DNA from: Streptomyces roseicoloratus
Lineage (GTDB): Bacteria; Actinomycetota; Actinomycetes; Streptomycetales; Streptomycetaceae
Reading direction: 5' to 3'
NCBI RefSeq assembly: GCF_004117935.1
Contig: NZ_SDOY01000086.1
Span: 55,589-119,588, forward strand
Length of the DNA: 64,000 bases
Positions 17,418-25,689 of the stretch are shown here, one piece after another. A program made the translations under genes and the position numbers. The stretch's first letter is position 1; every line of letters begins with the position of its first letter. The notes beneath the pieces are model-generated. The model saw nothing but the letters and a program-made list of their open reading frames with translations, was not told where the DNA came from and did no database searches.

Positions 17418-18475
17418 GCCTCTGCCTCCTCCTTCACAGTCTGCTCCGGGACGGGCCGGTCGTTCACGAGATGGTTCTTCTTCGCGCCCAGGTAGGTGAG
17501 CGTCAGTTCGCGGATCTGCGCGCTGACGGCCTCGGGCGCCTCCACCGGCGTCATGTGGCCCATGCCGGCCAGCTCGACCAGTCCCGTGCAGTGCGGCAGC
17601 GCCTCTGCCATCGCCCGTGAGTGGCGGGGCGGGGTCAGGCGGTCGGCGGCGCCGACGAGCACGGTCACCGGCAGCCGCAACTCGCGCACGTCCGCTTCCA
17701 GATCGAGCCCCGCCAGGACCTGCGACCAGCCGTGGCGTGCCGCGCGCGGACAGGCGTGCACGATGCGGGCACAGGCGTCCACCCGCTCGGGCGCGGAACC
17801 GGCCCCCATGGTCGCGTACCTGAGGATCCGCTTCGAGACCGGTGTCACCGGCCCGAGCGGCGCCTTCGACCCGAGGACCGCGCGGCTGAGCCGGGTCCGC
17901 AGCCGCCCGGGGCCCAGTGGTACGACGAGGGCTTCGTCCGTCAGCCGCGAGGGCCCGGTGGAGCAGAGCAGCGCGGCGGCGGCGTGCTGCCGGAACAGCG
18001 GGCGCCGGGCCGCGGCCATGATCGTCATGCCGCCCATGGAGTGCCCGGCCACCACGGCCCGCTCACCGGGTCCGAGCGCGGCGCCGAGCACGGCTTCCAG
18101 GTCGTCGGCGAGCGCCTCCGTCGAGTAGCCCTTGCCGGCCGCGAGAGGGTCGGGCACCGGCGAACCGCCGTGCCCGCGCTGGTCGTAGGCGACGACCCGG
18201 TGGTCGACGGCCAGGTCGCGTATCTGCGCGTCCCAGAAGCGGGTCGAGCAGGTCCAGCCGTGGGCCAGGACCACGGCGGGCGCGCCCTCGGGGCCGTACA
18301 CCTCGACGTGGACCGACGAGCCGTCGGCGGAGGTCACGGCGATGTCGCGGCGGTTCACCGCACGGTCATGGCCGTTCACTGGACGCTCATGGCGGTCCAC
18401 TGGACGGTCATGGCGGTTCACCGCACGGTCGTGTCGGCTCACTGGACGGTCATGGCGGCGGTCATGTCGGCTCAC
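17414..18475 (-). CDS. Alpha/beta hydrolase with heptapeptide-repeat N-terminus
   Basis: A 353-residue alpha/beta hydrolase. Oxyanion region HGW (72-74), nucleophile elbow GHSMGG (144-149, S146), D278 and H307 form the catalytic set. GTG 18475 overlaps the TGA of the upstream monooxygenase. Residues 1-44 are a repeated xRHDRxV heptad encoded by a 21-bp tandem repeat; each repeat has an in-frame GTG, so translation might start as late as GTG 18358. It may hydrolyse the ester made by the monooxygenase (inference). Confidence 0.87.
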   Translation of the reverse strand: MSRHDRRHDRPVSRHDRAVNRHDRPVDRHERPVNGHDRAVNRRDIAVTSADGSSVHVEVYGPEGAPAVVLAHGWTCSTRFWDAQIRDLAVDHRVVAYDQRGHGGSPVPDPLAAGKGYSTEALADDLEAVLGAALGPGERAVVAGHSMGGMTIMAAARRPLFRQHAAAALLCSTGPSRLTDEALVVPLGPGRLRTRLSRAVLGSKAPLGPVTPVSKRILRYATMGAGSAPERVDACARIVHACPRAARHGWSQVLAGLDLEADVRELRLPVTVLVGAADRLTPPRHSRAMAEALPHCTGLVELAGMGHMTPVEAPEAVSAQIRELTLTYLGAKKNHLVNDRPVPEQTVKEEAEA

Positions 18476-18488
18476 TGGACGGTCTCCT
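18351..18488. repeat. 21-bp tandem repeat across a gene junction
   Basis: Units such as CGGTTCACTGGACGGTCATGG start at 18351, 18372, 18393, 18414 and 18435. A 12-bp remnant at 18456 and a final unit at 18468 follow. The array covers the last codons of the monooxygenase and the first 40 codons of the hydrolase. Confidence 0.85.
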
Positions 18489-20079
18489 CCTTTCGCGCGG
18501 TGCGGCGGGAGGCGCTGCCGGCAGCTCCGCCGCTGTCACCGCTGGAGGTATGGCCGGAGACGGGACCGGAGGCCCCGACCGGCTGCGCCTTCGCCGAAGT
18601 GCGCAGCACCTCGTACTCGGACAGGTCGACGGTCCGCGTCTCGCGCCGGAACTCGCCCGTGGTGCCCGGCCACAGCGTGGTGTTGCGGCCGTTGGCGTCG
18701 AGGTACCAGCTCTCGCAGCCGCCCGACTTCCAGACCGTCCGCTCCATCCGGGACTGCACGCGGCGGTTCCAGGCGTGGACGGCGGAGGGCCGGGCGGCGA
18801 GGGCGGCGCGTCCGCCGGGGCCGGAGGGGGTGAGCAGGTCCAGCTGCCGCAGGTAGTCGGCCATGTAGTTCAGCTGGGACTCGATCATGAGGATCATGGA
18901 GGAGTTCCCGAGGCCGGTGTTGGGGCCGATGATCGTCATCCAGTTGGGGAAGCCGGCCGCGGTCGCGCCGCGCAGCGACTCCATGCCGGTCTTCCAGTGC
19001 TCGGCGAGCGACCGGCCGTCGGCGCCGATGACGCGCGGGGCGATCGGCATGTCGGTGACGTGGAAGCCGGTGCCGAAGATGATCGCGTCGACCTCGGTCT
19101 CGGTCCCGTCGGCGGCGACCACGACGTCGCCCCGGACCTCCTTGAGACCGGAGGCGACGACGTCGACGTTGGGCTGGGCGAGGGCCGGGTAGTACGCGTT
19201 GGAGAGCAGGATCCGCTTGCAGCCGAGGCGGTACGAGGGAGTCAGCTTCGCGCGCAGCTCCGGGTCCTTGATGGCCCGCGCGATGTTGGCCTTGGCCAGC
19301 CGCTCGACCAGGCCGAGCCCGTCGGGCCGCTTGGTGAACGCGCTGACCTGGAGCTCGCGGATGCCCCACAGGATGCCGCGGCGCGCGGCCGCGGTGAGCG
19401 GCAGCCGTCGGTGCAGCCAGCGCTCGGGGCCGGTGATGGCGCGGTCCACGCGCGGCATCACCCACGGGGGCGTGCGCTGGAAGAGGGTGAGCCTGCCGAC
19501 CTTCGGCTGGATGGACGGCACGATCTGGATGGCGGAGGCACCGGTGCCGACCATGGCGACGCGCTTGCCGGTGAGGTCGTAGTCGTGGTCCCAGCGGGCG
19601 GAGTGGAAGACCTTGCCGGTGAAGCCGGCGAGTCCGGGGATGTCGGGGATCCGCGGGTCGGAGAGCGGGCCGGTGGCGGAGACGACGACGTCGGCCGAGA
19701 AGGTGCCGCCGCTGGTCTCGATGTCCCAGCGCAGCTCGTCCTCGCTCCAGGCCATTCTCATGACCTCGTGGTTCAGGCGGAGGTGCGGCCGGAGCCCGAA
19801 GGTGTCGGTGACGTGCTCCAGGTACGCGCGGATGTGGCGCTGGCCGGAGAAGGTGCGCGGCCAATCGGGGTTGGGAGCGAAGGAGAAGGAGTAGAGGTGG
19901 GACGGGACGTCACAGGCGCAGCCCGGGTAGCTGTTGTCGCGCCAGGTGCCGCCGACGGAGTCGGCCCGCTCCAGGACGACGAAGTCGGTGATCCCCTCAC
20001 GGCGCAGCCGGACGGCGGCTCCGAGCCCGCCGAATCCCGATCCGATCACCGCCACCCGTACGTGCTCGTGCTTCGCCAT
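18472..20079 (-). CDS. Baeyer-Villiger-type flavin monooxygenase
   Basis: A 535-residue FAD/NADPH monooxygenase that would insert oxygen next to a ketone. FAD motif GSGFGG (13-18), the type I BVMO fingerprint FTGKVFHSARWD (153-164) and NADPH motif GTGASA (178-183) are all present. ATG 20079 is preceded by GGGAGG. It is the first gene of an operon with the hydrolase and the SDR, joined by 4-bp overlaps. The trio can be read as a ketone to ester to acid/alcohol catabolic route. A MerR gene is divergent. Confidence 0.9.
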   Translation of the reverse strand: MAKHEHVRVAVIGSGFGGLGAAVRLRREGITDFVVLERADSVGGTWRDNSYPGCACDVPSHLYSFSFAPNPDWPRTFSGQRHIRAYLEHVTDTFGLRPHLRLNHEVMRMAWSEDELRWDIETSGGTFSADVVVSATGPLSDPRIPDIPGLAGFTGKVFHSARWDHDYDLTGKRVAMVGTGASAIQIVPSIQPKVGRLTLFQRTPPWVMPRVDRAITGPERWLHRRLPLTAAARRGILWGIRELQVSAFTKRPDGLGLVERLAKANIARAIKDPELRAKLTPSYRLGCKRILLSNAYYPALAQPNVDVVASGLKEVRGDVVVAADGTETEVDAIIFGTGFHVTDMPIAPRVIGADGRSLAEHWKTGMESLRGATAAGFPNWMTIIGPNTGLGNSSMILMIESQLNYMADYLRQLDLLTPSGPGGRAALAARPSAVHAWNRRVQSRMERTVWKSGGCESWYLDANGRNTTLWPGTTGEFRRETRTVDLSEYEVLRTSAKAQPVGASGPVSGHTSSGDSGGAAGSASRRTARKEETVQ

Positions 20080-20199
20080 GCCGCCTCCCGTGCGCCCGGC
20101 CAAGATTCCGCCAGCAATCACTGGCACAGTCGGGACTGTAGAGCAGCGGCATACCGAGCGGTAGGGGTAAGGCCGGGGAAAGTTACCGGCGGTACAACA

Positions 20200-20212
20200 T
20201 AGGCTGGCGGCG
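20200..20212 (+). promoter_or_regulatory. -10 box of a leaderless MerR transcript
   Basis: TAGGCT at 20200-20205 is exactly at -12 to -7 relative to the GTG at 20212, and no Shine-Dalgarno sequence precedes the start. This geometry suggests transcription begins at the start codon. Confidence 0.45.
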
Positions 20213-21180
20213 TGGCAGAGCGATCGGGAGACCAGACGGATCCGGCGGAGGCGACGGGTACGGCGCCGGAGAGGGACGCGACCGGCGGTACGGTGCCGGA
20301 GAGGGCCGAGACCGGCGGTACGGCGGGGACGAAGGATCCCGCGGGGCGGACGGGAGCGGGCAGCGAGGCACCGGCCGGCGGCCCGGCCGACAGCTCGCCC
20401 GACGACTCACCGAGCGGCTCGGCCGACGAGACGTCAGACAGCAGCTCGACCGCCCACTCAGCGGACACCGCACCCACCGGCCCCGGCCCCAGCACCGGCT
20501 CCGGCCCCAGCTCCCGTCCCGGCCCCAGCTCCCGCCCCAGCCCCCGCGAGTACCGGATGGCCGACCTCGCCGCCGCGGCCGGCATCACCGTCCGCACGCT
20601 CCGCTTCTACCGCGAACGCGGGCTCGTCCCGCCGCCCCGCCGCGAGGGCCGGATCGCGTGGTACGACGAACGCCACCTGGCCCGGCTGCGCACCATCTCC
20701 GCCCTCCTGGAGCGCGGCCACACCCTGAACGGCATCGCCGACCTCACCACCGCCTTCGAGTCCGGCCGTGACGTCGGCGAGGTCCTGGAACTGGGCGCTC
20801 CCACCGAGGAGGAGCCCGTCCGCCTCACGCCCGAGCAGCTCGCCGACCACTTCGCCGGCGAGGTCACCCCCGAGAACCTGGTGGCCGCGCTCGACCTCGG
20901 CTACCTGGCCACCGACGGCGAGGACATCGTCCACATCAGCCGCCGCCTGCTCGACGTCTCCTCCGCGCTCGTCCGCGAGGGCGTTCCGCTGGCTGCCGTC
21001 CTGGAGGCGGGCGGTCGGGTCCGTGAGCACGCGGAAGCGCTCGCGGAGCTCTTCACGGAACTCCTGGCCAAGTACACCGACGCGAAGGACGACGTCCAGC
21101 GGCTGCGCCCGCTGGCCAAGAGCGTGGTGGAGGCGGAACTCTCCCTCGCCCTCGACCGCCGCCTGCGCGGGACCTCCTGA
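20212..21180 (+). CDS. MerR-family regulator with long disordered N-terminus
   Basis: A 322-residue protein. Residues 1-112 are low-complexity (Gly, Pro, Ser, Thr, acidic) with short internal repeats such as PERDATGGTVPERAETGGT. The winged HTH follows at about 114-185 (MADLAAAAGITVRTLRFYRE), then a helical C-terminal half. Effector unknown. It is divergent from the monooxygenase operon and may control it. The start is GTG with an apparent leaderless promoter; a later start close to the HTH cannot be excluded. Confidence 0.85.
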   Translation: MAERSGDQTDPAEATGTAPERDATGGTVPERAETGGTAGTKDPAGRTGAGSEAPAGGPADSSPDDSPSGSADETSDSSSTAHSADTAPTGPGPSTGSGPSSRPGPSSRPSPREYRMADLAAAAGITVRTLRFYRERGLVPPPRREGRIAWYDERHLARLRTISALLERGHTLNGIADLTTAFESGRDVGEVLELGAPTEEEPVRLTPEQLADHFAGEVTPENLVAALDLGYLATDGEDIVHISRRLLDVSSALVREGVPLAAVLEAGGRVREHAEALAELFTELLAKYTDAKDDVQRLRPLAKSVVEAELSLALDRRLRGTS

Positions 21181-21282
21181 GAACCCCTGAGACCATCTCC
21201 TGAGAACCCCTGAGACCGCCTGAGACCACCTCCTGGGAACCCCTGAGACCACCACCTGGGACCTCCTGAGTACCGGACGAGC
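21181..21282. repeat. Short CCTGAGACC-type repeats after the MerR gene
   Basis: Degenerate head-to-tail units of GAACCCCTGAGACC and CCTGGGAACCCC type fill the region from the MerR stop to about 21280. No gene or hairpin terminator is evident in the 213-bp gap to the xth stop. Confidence 0.55.
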
Positions 21283-21393
21283 CAGGCCGCTCCCGGTCCG
21301 GGTCGACGCCGACCCGAGGGCGACCGGCACACGTGTCGCGGGTCGCCGCCTCCCGCATCCGGGCCGGGCCGCGGCCTTCAGGAGCCAGGACGC

Positions 21394-22197
21394 CTAGAGC
21401 TCGTAGACCGCGGTGACGGGCGCGTGGTCGCTCCACCGCTCCGCGTGGGTGGCGGCCCGCTCCACGTACGCCTTGACGGCCTTGGCGGCGAGTCCGGGCG
21501 TGGCGACCTGGTAGTCGATGCGCCAGCCGGTGTCGTTGTCGAAGGCGCGGCCGCGGTAGGACCACCAGGAGTACGGGCCGTCCTGCTCGGGATGGAGGGC
21601 GCGGACGACGTCCACGTAACCGCCGTCGCCCTCATCGAGGACTCGGCTCAGCCAGGCCCGCTCCTCGGGGAGGAAGCCGGCGTTCTTCTGGTTGGCCTTC
21701 CAGTTCTTGAGGTCGGCCTCGCGGTGGGCGATGTTCCAGTCGCCGCAGACGACGACCTCGCGGCCATCGGCGGCGGCGCGCTCCTTGAGCTCCTTCAGGT
21801 ACGGGAGGAAGGCGTCCATGAAGCGGATCTTCTCGTCCTGCCGCTCGGTGCCGACCTCGCCCGAGGGCAGGTAGAGGCTGGCGACGGTGACGCCGGGCAG
21901 GTCGGCCTCGACGTACCGGCCGCTGCTGTCGAACTCCGCGACGCCGAAGCCGATCCGTACGGCGTCGGGCTCACGCCGCGTGTAGAGCGAGACGCCGGCG
22001 CGGCCCTTGGCGGCGGCGGGCGCGTGGACGGTGAACCAGCCCTCAGGGTCGCGGACCTCGGCGGGCAGCTGCGCCGCCTCGGCGCGCACCTCCTGGAGGC
22101 AGACCACATCGGCGGAGGTCCCGGCCAGCCATTCGACGAAGCCCTTCTTCGCGGCGGCGCGGAGACCATTGACATTCGCGGTCGTCAGTGTGAACAA
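21394..22197 (-). CDS. xth: Exodeoxyribonuclease III
   Basis: A 267-residue AP endonuclease / 3'-5' exonuclease for base-excision repair. Catalytic landmarks: N8 region (ANVNG), E36 in LQEVRAE, GDWNIAH in the middle and SDHAP at the C-terminus. The start is TTG 22197, supported by GAGGAG at 22204-22209 on the minus strand, 7 nt upstream. The prophage integrase stop is only 30 bp away, so the native promoter has been displaced and the gene must now be read from prophage DNA or a remnant promoter. Confidence 0.93.
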   Translation of the reverse strand: MFTLTTANVNGLRAAAKKGFVEWLAGTSADVVCLQEVRAEAAQLPAEVRDPEGWFTVHAPAAAKGRAGVSLYTRREPDAVRIGFGVAEFDSSGRYVEADLPGVTVASLYLPSGEVGTERQDEKIRFMDAFLPYLKELKERAAADGREVVVCGDWNIAHREADLKNWKANQKNAGFLPEERAWLSRVLDEGDGGYVDVVRALHPEQDGPYSWWSYRGRAFDNDTGWRIDYQVATPGLAAKAVKAYVERAATHAERWSDHAPVTAVYEL

Positions 22198-22227
22198 AAC
22201 ATGCTCCTCATCGGGGCGGCACCCGTG

Positions 22228-23832
22228 TCACGCCCAGGGGTCAGGCTCCCACATCGGATGCAGCTCGACGCCGAATCCCTTCCCCTTCCGCACCAGAGCC
22301 ACCCGGCGTAGGAGCTGCTTCAGCATGCCGTTCATCTCAACCGCGTTCAGCAGCTCCCACTCCTCCGCGAGACCGACGATGACAGGCTCGTAGTCCGTCT
22401 GCCTTGGCGCGAGCTCCACCACGGATACCCGCTCAAGTGCCGCCATGGTCGCCGCCTGCTGCTGGCGAATGCGGGCAACAGCATCCTCGTACTCGCCCGG
22501 TCCGTAGTCGTCCGGGTTCATGGCCCGGTCCGCACGGAGGTTGGCCAGCGCCTTCTTCTGCTTGGCGGCTTCGCCCTCGAGGCGCGCTCGCTCGCGGGCC
22601 GCTGTCGCTCGCCGGTCACCCGCCGGTGCGCGCTGCGCCGGCGCGCTGGGCGCCGCGTCGATGTCGACGGCAGCCTTGCTCAGCACCCATTCGTGCACGA
22701 GCTTCTCGACCTCGGCTCGCGCGGCGTACACCCCTTCGCAGCCATGCTTACTGGTTGTGGCGCGGCGCCCGCACATGTAGTTGTGGCCCTTGATCGAGGT
22801 GGGGCTGCCGTTGACGATGCGGATCGCGCTCTGGATGGGTGTGGTGCCGCGGCAGCCCGCGCACCGTACGAGGTTGGTGAGCGGGTAGAGAGCGGTCCGG
22901 GCGCGAGGCGGGGTCTTCTTCATTTGCTGCCGGCGGTCCTGGTATCGCTGCCAGATCTCGAGGTCGATGAGTTCTTCTTGGGCGCCGGGGAGGAAGACGG
23001 TGTTCGGGCAGTTCCCCTTCATGGAGGTGGAGCATTTGCACTCGGGGTTGTGGATGCGGAGTAGGCCCGCGCAGAAGCCGGAGTCCATGTAGCGGATGAG
23101 GGTCTGCACGGTCCACAGGCCGCCGCGGGTGGTGCGCCAGCCGCTGCTGTTCATCTCGTTGAGGAGGGCGTAGAACGGCTCGCCGTCGAGGTACTGCCGG
23201 TAGCGGTCGGCCATGACGGGGCCGGTGTCGGGGTCGGCGATGTACTTCTCGTCCTGGAGGGTGAAGCCGCCTTTGCCGTCGGGTAGACGTCGGGGGTGCC
23301 AGATGTAGCCGAAGCGGGGGCGGCCGGTGGCGGGGAGGTGGAGCTTGTAGCGGCGGTGGTCATGGGTCTCGCGCCACTGTTCGCCGCGGACGTCGGATTC
23401 ATAGGCGGCGAACTCGAAGAGGATGCCGCGGTGGAGGCGGCCGGTGGCGGTGCGGGCGTCGACTTCCTCCGTGGCGGAGGCGAGTTGGCCGCCGACATCC
23501 TCGAGGCGCTTGAGGTTGATGGGGACGCCGTCGCGGGTGCGCCCGAAGCGGTTGTACTTCCAGACGACGATGCCGCGTGCTTCGCCGCGTTCGACCCGTT
23601 CGATGCCGCTCATGATCTTGCGCTTGAAGTTGCGGCCGGTCATGTCGAGGTCGGTGATCCAGTCAGTGATCCGGCGTCGGGTGCGCTGAGCCCACGCGGT
23701 GATCGCTGCCTTCTGCAGCTCTGGGCTGATCTTCTCTTCTTTCCAGGTGGAGACCCGGATGTAGCCGAGCCAGGGCTCCCACTCCTCTTCGGAGTGAGAG
23801 CCCTGGAACGTTTCGGGGATGCGCCGTGTCAC
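22228..23832 (-). CDS. int: Large serine integrase
   Basis: A 534-residue site-specific recombinase. The catalytic serine is S28 in YIRVST, and YNRFGR (93-98) lies in the resolvase domain (about 20-165). The recombinase domain follows, with a zinc ribbon (C324, C327, C354, C365). A coiled coil at about 405-437 is expected to control directionality. An extra Cys-rich insert (C254, C265, C267, C275) is present. The start GTG 23832 overlaps the stop of the upstream membrane protein (GTGA). It integrates the phage at the xth 5' region; excision would need a directionality factor. Confidence 0.95.
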   Translation of the reverse strand: MTRRIPETFQGSHSEEEWEPWLGYIRVSTWKEEKISPELQKAAITAWAQRTRRRITDWITDLDMTGRNFKRKIMSGIERVERGEARGIVVWKYNRFGRTRDGVPINLKRLEDVGGQLASATEEVDARTATGRLHRGILFEFAAYESDVRGEQWRETHDHRRYKLHLPATGRPRFGYIWHPRRLPDGKGGFTLQDEKYIADPDTGPVMADRYRQYLDGEPFYALLNEMNSSGWRTTRGGLWTVQTLIRYMDSGFCAGLLRIHNPECKCSTSMKGNCPNTVFLPGAQEELIDLEIWQRYQDRRQQMKKTPPRARTALYPLTNLVRCAGCRGTTPIQSAIRIVNGSPTSIKGHNYMCGRRATTSKHGCEGVYAARAEVEKLVHEWVLSKAAVDIDAAPSAPAQRAPAGDRRATAARERARLEGEAAKQKKALANLRADRAMNPDDYGPGEYEDAVARIRQQQAATMAALERVSVVELAPRQTDYEPVIVGLAEEWELLNAVEMNGMLKQLLRRVALVRKGKGFGVELHPMWEPDPWA

Positions 23833-24155
23833 TGTGCCTGCCGTTCGTGCTGCCGTGGGAGGGCGGGGCGGATCGGTACGACGGTGCCCCCGGACGGAGG
23901 GGTGTCCAGGAGGCCGAGGGTGACGTGCTGGAGGCCGAGCTTGTAGCCGGCGTTGTGGATGTCTTCGCGCTCGCGGTCGGTGAGGCGGGCGGTGTGGCGG
24001 AGGGTGGTGCAGATGAGTCCGGTTGCTGTGGTGGTGGTGGCGAGGATCCCGGTGCGCATGGCGGTTGCGCTGTCGAGGATCATGCCGGTCAGCCCGACGC
24101 CGAGGCTGATGGTGAACAGTGTGCTGAGCAGGGTGAGCAGGATGCGTGTGGACAC
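23829..24155 (-). CDS. Small membrane protein coupled to integrase
   Basis: A 108-residue protein from GTG 24155, chosen because GGAGG sits 7 nt upstream. Two adjacent hydrophobic segments (about 5-27 and 34-55) are followed by a soluble tail with REREDIHNAGYKLGLQHV. No known family recognised. Its stop overlaps the integrase start, so expression is linked to integrase. A role in lysogeny or superinfection exclusion would be speculation. Confidence 0.7.
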   Translation of the reverse strand: MSTRILLTLLSTLFTISLGVGLTGMILDSATAMRTGILATTTTATGLICTTLRHTARLTDREREDIHNAGYKLGLQHVTLGLLDTPPSGGTVVPIRPALPRQHERQAQ

Positions 24156-24174
24156 TGACGTACCTCCGTGCTGG

Positions 24175-24606
24175 TCAGTTCTGTGCGGCCTGCCCCCCGC
24201 TCCGTCGGCGTCGTCTACGGAGGGTGTCAACCGTGTTCCGGAATAGCTCCCGATCGAGTTCGTCGTCGATCCCGAGGGCGTCGGCGGCTTCGTCGGTAGT
24301 CATGGGGTGGGGGGTTGGCGGTGGGTTCTGGACGGCTCGGAGTTCGGATTCCTCGAGGATGCCGGCCCTGACGAGGACCTCGCCTAGGGGGTGGTGGATG
24401 GCGTCGGCGAAGAGGGTGAGGACCTTGATGTCTTTGACGTCACCCGAGTTGATCAAACGTCCGACGCTGGCGGCGCTGATGCCCGAGTCCTCGGCGAAGC
24501 GGGTGCGGCCGCCGCTGCGAAGGCCGCTGACGTCGTAGCCCTGGCGGGTGATCTGCTCTTTTGCCCAGGCTGCGAACGCGGCGTTGGCGCTGATCTTGTT
24601 TTTCAT
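24175..24606 (-). CDS. Prophage repressor-like XRE protein
   Basis: A 143-residue protein with an N-terminal helix-turn-helix (about 32-72: RFAEDSGISAASVGRLI...) and an acidic then Arg-rich C-terminal tail. It is the best candidate for the lysogeny repressor: it is leftward, upstream of the integrase, and divergent from a Cro-like gene. ATG 24606 has no Shine-Dalgarno sequence, but AAGATA (TATCTT on its own strand) at 24613-24618 is at -12 to -7, as for a leaderless mRNA. Confidence 0.75.
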   Translation of the reverse strand: MKNKISANAAFAAWAKEQITRQGYDVSGLRSGGRTRFAEDSGISAASVGRLINSGDVKDIKVLTLFADAIHHPLGEVLVRAGILEESELRAVQNPPPTPHPMTTDEAADALGIDDELDRELFRNTVDTLRRRRRRSGGQAAQN

Positions 24607-24735
24607 GCTTGAAAGATAGCGCGACACGCGATGCCACGGAACACCCCCTTTCGGCCACCGAATATCGCTCGGGCGTGCGCATTAAAAATCGAACAGGTGC
24701 CCCTGACCTGTAGTTGAACCTCGAACGCCCTACAG

Positions 24736-24764
24736 AACGTAGGAGTCCGGCGTCACTCTGTCAA
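24736..24764 (-). promoter_or_regulatory. Leftward promoter with operator at its -35
   Basis: On the minus strand TTGACA (24764-24759) and TACGTT (24741-24736) are separated by 17 nt, a near-consensus promoter pointing at the repressor gene. CTGT-CA-ACAG (24758-24767), an inverted repeat, overlaps the -35. A further inverted repeat ACAGGT/ACCTGT (24693-24711) lies in the leader. Confidence 0.5.
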
Positions 24765-24815
24765 CAGTGAAGGAACCGTAAAGGCTGAACCCCAGCCCGC
24801 CACATCTTTCACGCG

Positions 24816-24859
24816 TGACAGATACGTGCTACCTTTCTCTCACGCCAGACAGATCTGTC
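24816..24859. promoter_or_regulatory. Operator-like TGACAG sites before the Cro-like gene
   Basis: TGACAGAT at 24816-24823 and the perfect 12-bp palindrome GACAGATCTGTC at 24848-24859 share the half-site seen at the leftward promoter. They lie 20-65 bp upstream of the rightward start, so they are likely immunity operators. Confidence 0.5.
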
Positions 24860-24879
24860 AGGCGGGAAAGGTACGACGC

Positions 24880-25092
24880 ATGTACGACCGAACCCTGCTG
24901 CGAGCCGCAGCAGCTGCCGAAGGGCAGCACAACTACGTAGACCTCGCCCACCACTTGAAGGTTGCACAGTCCACGGCCTGGCGCCTCTGGTACGGCAAGA
25001 ACGCCCCGAGCATCGAGACCGCCAGCAAGGTCACCAAGGCCTACGGCCTGACCCTCGCCCAGCTTCTCGAGCCAGCCGAGGCCGCCACATGA
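24880..25092 (+). CDS. Cro-like XRE protein
   Basis: A 70-residue HTH protein (LAHHLKVAQSTAWRLWYGK, about 23-41) that opens the rightward early operon opposite the repressor gene. ATG 24880 follows GGAAAGG. Size and position fit a Cro-type antirepressor or early regulator. Its stop overlaps the next ATG (ATGA). Confidence 0.75.
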   Translation: MYDRTLLRAAAAAEGQHNYVDLAHHLKVAQSTAWRLWYGKNAPSIETASKVTKAYGLTLAQLLEPAEAAT

Positions 25093-25262
25093 AAAGTCAG
25101 GTCGTCATCCCCCGCGCCCAGTGCATCACCGGCGCTCGCGCCGTCCTGGACAAGGCCCGCCAGCGGATTGCAGCGGACTACGCCGCCGGCCGCCTCTCCC
25201 CCGAGCAGACGGCCGTGTACGAGCGACTGATCGCGAAGAGCCGCGCTGCGGCCGCTGCCTGA
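25089..25262 (+). CDS. Small early protein, unknown
   Basis: A 57-residue basic helical protein starting MKSQVVIPRAQCI. ATG 25089 overlaps the preceding stop by four bases, which supports it as a real coupled gene. No domain recognised. Confidence 0.6.
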   Translation: MKSQVVIPRAQCITGARAVLDKARQRIAADYAAGRLSPEQTAVYERLIAKSRAAAAA

Positions 25263-25335
25263 CCAAACGAATACGGGGCCGCTCCGTCCGACCGGAACGA
25301 CCCCCGGCACCTCACCACACAGAAATGAGGACACC

Positions 25336-25689
25336 GTGTCCATCAACCTTACCCGTCCGACCCCGGTGACCCCGGTGCTGCCGGCGCCGTTCGACTCGCG
25401 TGACGCGCTGCTGCACGCCTTCGCCGTCACGGAGAAGGTCATTGCCGAGCTGGCCGATCGGCCGTCGAGCGTGACCATCGACGAGTACGACGGCGCGTAC
25501 CGCGTCCAGGTCTACTTCCACCGCCAGCCCGCCCAGGTGCAGCGGTTCGCCGCGCGGTACTGCGTCGAGGTGCTGGTGGACGCGCACTACAACGGGGACA
25601 CGTCGACGTACACGTGGGCTGAGGTCCGGGTCGACGGTGTGTCGGTGCGCGGGTGGGCGCTGCTGCGCCACGAGGAGCGTGCGGCGTGA
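25336..25689 (+). CDS. Early phage protein, unknown
   Basis: A 117-residue protein from GTG 25336, preceded by a GAGGAC sequence. It looks globular alpha/beta (TIDEYDGAYRVQVYFHRQPAQ). No family recognised. The next gene starts within its stop codon (GTGA), placing it in the early operon. Confidence 0.65.
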   Translation: MSINLTRPTPVTPVLPAPFDSRDALLHAFAVTEKVIAELADRPSSVTIDEYDGAYRVQVYFHRQPAQVQRFAARYCVEVLVDAHYNGDTSTYTWAEVRVDGVSVRGWALLRHEERAA

